A model generated the notes under the pieces. The model was not told the origin of the DNA. It saw only the letters and a program-made list of their open reading frames with translations, and ran no database searches. A program made the translations under genes and the position numbers. From the NCBI GenBank assembly GCA_937900165.1, contig CALCCX010000396.1:1-6787 (forward strand): DNA of 6,787 bases, in the 5' to 3' direction. Source of the DNA: an uncultured Acidimicrobiia bacterium (GTDB taxonomy: Bacteria > Actinomycetota > Acidimicrobiia > Spongiisociales > Spongiisociaceae). Shown here piece after piece: positions 6,399-6,787 of this stretch. Position 1 is the stretch's first letter, and each line of letters opens with the position of its first letter.

Positions 6399-6646
6399 GC
6401 TGGATTCGCTCACTCCGCAGGTTCCAGGAGCGCGTTTGAACATCCATCTGCGCGGGGAGGGCCAGGGCCTTGCTCGTAAGGACCCAGGGGCAGGGGGATA
6501 GCCGAAGCTACGTAGAGGACGATAAAGCAGCGAGCGAGTTACAGATCTGTCGAATTCGCGACATGATCAGCCGGACAGGAGAGCCGACGCGGCGCGGTTC
6601 CGAGCGCCGGTTCGCCGAATCGAGGTGCGCGGACCGCTGCACAAAT
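6379..6646. other. Intergenic stretch without a gene
   Basis: This lies between the importer promoter and the dyad at the right edge. Short open frames exist on both strands, but none has a Shine-Dalgarno, a family-like protein or a convincing start. I see no tRNA, small RNA or terminator. The only structure noticed is the pair of palindromes at 6541-6563. Confidence 0.55.
6541..6563. repeat. Abutting palindromes ACAGATCTGT and TGTCG-N6-CGACA
   Basis: ACAGATCTGT (6541-6550) is a perfect 10-base palindrome. It overlaps the 16-base dyad TGTCG-AATTCG-CGACA (6548-6563). The first resembles ACAAATCTGT at 6641-6650, exactly 100 bases further right and leading into the main dyad. It could be a weaker auxiliary operator, or chance. 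Confidence 0.35.
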
Positions 6647-6691
6647 CTGTACCAAATTCTGGCGTGACATTCTGTACAGAATTTGGTACAG
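6647..6691. promoter_or_regulatory. Composite operator: 15-base inverted arms plus inner palindrome
   Basis: CTGTACCAAATTCTG (6647-6661) and CAGAATTTGGTACAG (6677-6691) are exact reverse complements separated by 15 bases. A second perfect palindrome, ATTCTGTACAGAAT (6669-6682), overlaps the right arm, so the right side also forms TGTAC-N8-GTACA (6673-6690). The region carries the -35 and -10 boxes of the rightward promoter, so a bound regulator would block RNA polymerase. The likely start point lies downstream, so the dyad acts as DNA rather than as an RNA hairpin. I do not recognise the motif as that of a named regulator. Confidence 0.75.
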
Positions 6692-6692
6692 T
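6664..6692 (+). promoter_or_regulatory. Sigma-70-like promoter inside the operator
   Basis: GTGACA (6664-6669, five of six to consensus) and TACAGT (6687-6692, four of six) are spaced by 17 bases. Transcription would start near 6699, about 25 bases ahead of the ATG at 6724. The -10 overlaps the right operator arm. Confidence 0.55.
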
Positions 6693-6710
6693 TCATAGAT
6701 CGTGCAAACA

Positions 6711-6715
6711 AGGAG
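6711..6715 (+). promoter_or_regulatory. Ribosome binding site of the truncated right-edge gene
   Basis: AGGAG stands eight bases ahead of the ATG at 6724, an ideal spacing. It is the main reason to accept such a short fragment as a gene start. Confidence 0.7.
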
Positions 6716-6723
6716 CGTGGAAA

Positions 6724-6747
6724 ATGGCTACGGCCCCATTGACTGAA
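6724..6747 (+). CDS. Start of an unidentified gene, eight codons, cut by adapter
   Basis: Eight codons encode MATAPLTE, after which the TruSeq adapter begins. The family cannot be identified from so little. The start is supported by an AGGAG Shine-Dalgarno at good spacing and an upstream promoter overlapped by a strong dyad. A tightly controlled gene, perhaps an autoregulated regulator, fits that arrangement, but this is inference. It is divergent from the importer operon, with about 416 bases between the two start codons. Confidence 0.6.
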
Positions 6748-6787
6748 AGATCGGAAGAGCACACGTCTGAACTCCAGTCACACTGAT
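6748..6787 (+). other. Illumina TruSeq index adapter with barcode ACTGAT
   Basis: AGATCGGAAGAGCACACGTC and the rest of the 34-base TruSeq index adapter run from 6748 to 6781. The six final bases, ACTGAT, sit where the sample index belongs and match my recollection of TruSeq index 25. This is synthetic; genomic DNA ends at about 6747. The first adapter base could by chance also be native. Confidence 0.98.

Noticed and set aside
6647..6691. BirA-type or LexA-type operator
   Set aside because: The 15-base spacer recalls BirA sites and CTGT...ACAG recalls LexA, but the arms do not match the known BirA motif or the actinobacterial GAAC-N4-GTTC LexA box.
6647..6691. Terminal inverted repeat of an insertion sequence
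   Set aside because: The arms are only 15 bases apart with no transposase between or beside them, and promoter boxes and a ribosome binding site explain the surroundings better.
6508..6762. Minus-strand frame of 84 residues beginning MLFRS
   Set aside because: Its start and first residues are translated adapter sequence; MLFRS is a familiar adapter artefact. The remainder crosses the operator and has no ribosome binding site.

Overview
This is an assembled contig of high-GC bacterial DNA with untrimmed Illumina adapter at both ends. Bases 83-150 match the flow-cell P5 grafting oligo (ten T's, then the P5/TruSeq universal adapter). Bases 6748-6787 match the TruSeq index adapter, ending in what reads as barcode ACTGAT. 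Bases 1-82 lie outside the P5 oligo and are most simply read-through noise. Genuine genomic DNA is therefore about 151-6747, and both ends are sequencing edges. The native part has GTG and TTG starts, G/C-ending codons, clear Shine-Dalgarno sites and a lipoprotein with a long Thr/Pro/Glu/Ala linker. This suggests an actinobacterium, possibly an uncultivated Acidimicrobiia; that is inference from style, not a marker gene.

Layout. At the left edge is the first 37 codons of a luciferase-like (LLM class, probably F420- or flavin-dependent) oxidoreductase on the minus strand. It diverges from a SnoaL/NTF2-like small protein gene on the plus strand. The 77-base gap between them holds a perfect 12-base palindrome and a 9-base direct repeat, a plausible shared control region. 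The NTF2-like gene runs convergently into the end of a large minus-strand operon, and the two stop regions overlap by 9 bases.

The body of the window (732-6307, minus strand) is a complete Opp/Dpp-type ABC importer in the order binding lipoprotein, permease B, permease C, ATPase D, ATPase F. The last four cistrons are linked by 4- to 14-base overlaps. The lipoprotein gene is separated from the permeases by 66 bases carrying a perfect hairpin without a U-tract, a likely mRNA-stabilising or attenuating element. An extended -10 promoter with a strong RBS lies just upstream of the lipoprotein gene. Together the proteins should capture a peptide-like solute outside the membrane, pass it through the B/C channel and power this with D/F ATP hydrolysis. 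The substrate cannot be read from sequence.

At the right edge a second transcription unit begins on the plus strand. A strong RBS and eight codons of a gene are preceded by a promoter embedded in a striking dyad: two perfect 15-base inverted arms around a second, 14-base palindrome. This is the least explained signal in the window, but the gene it controls is cut off by the adapter. I see no mobile element, CRISPR array, RNA gene or novel defence-like system.
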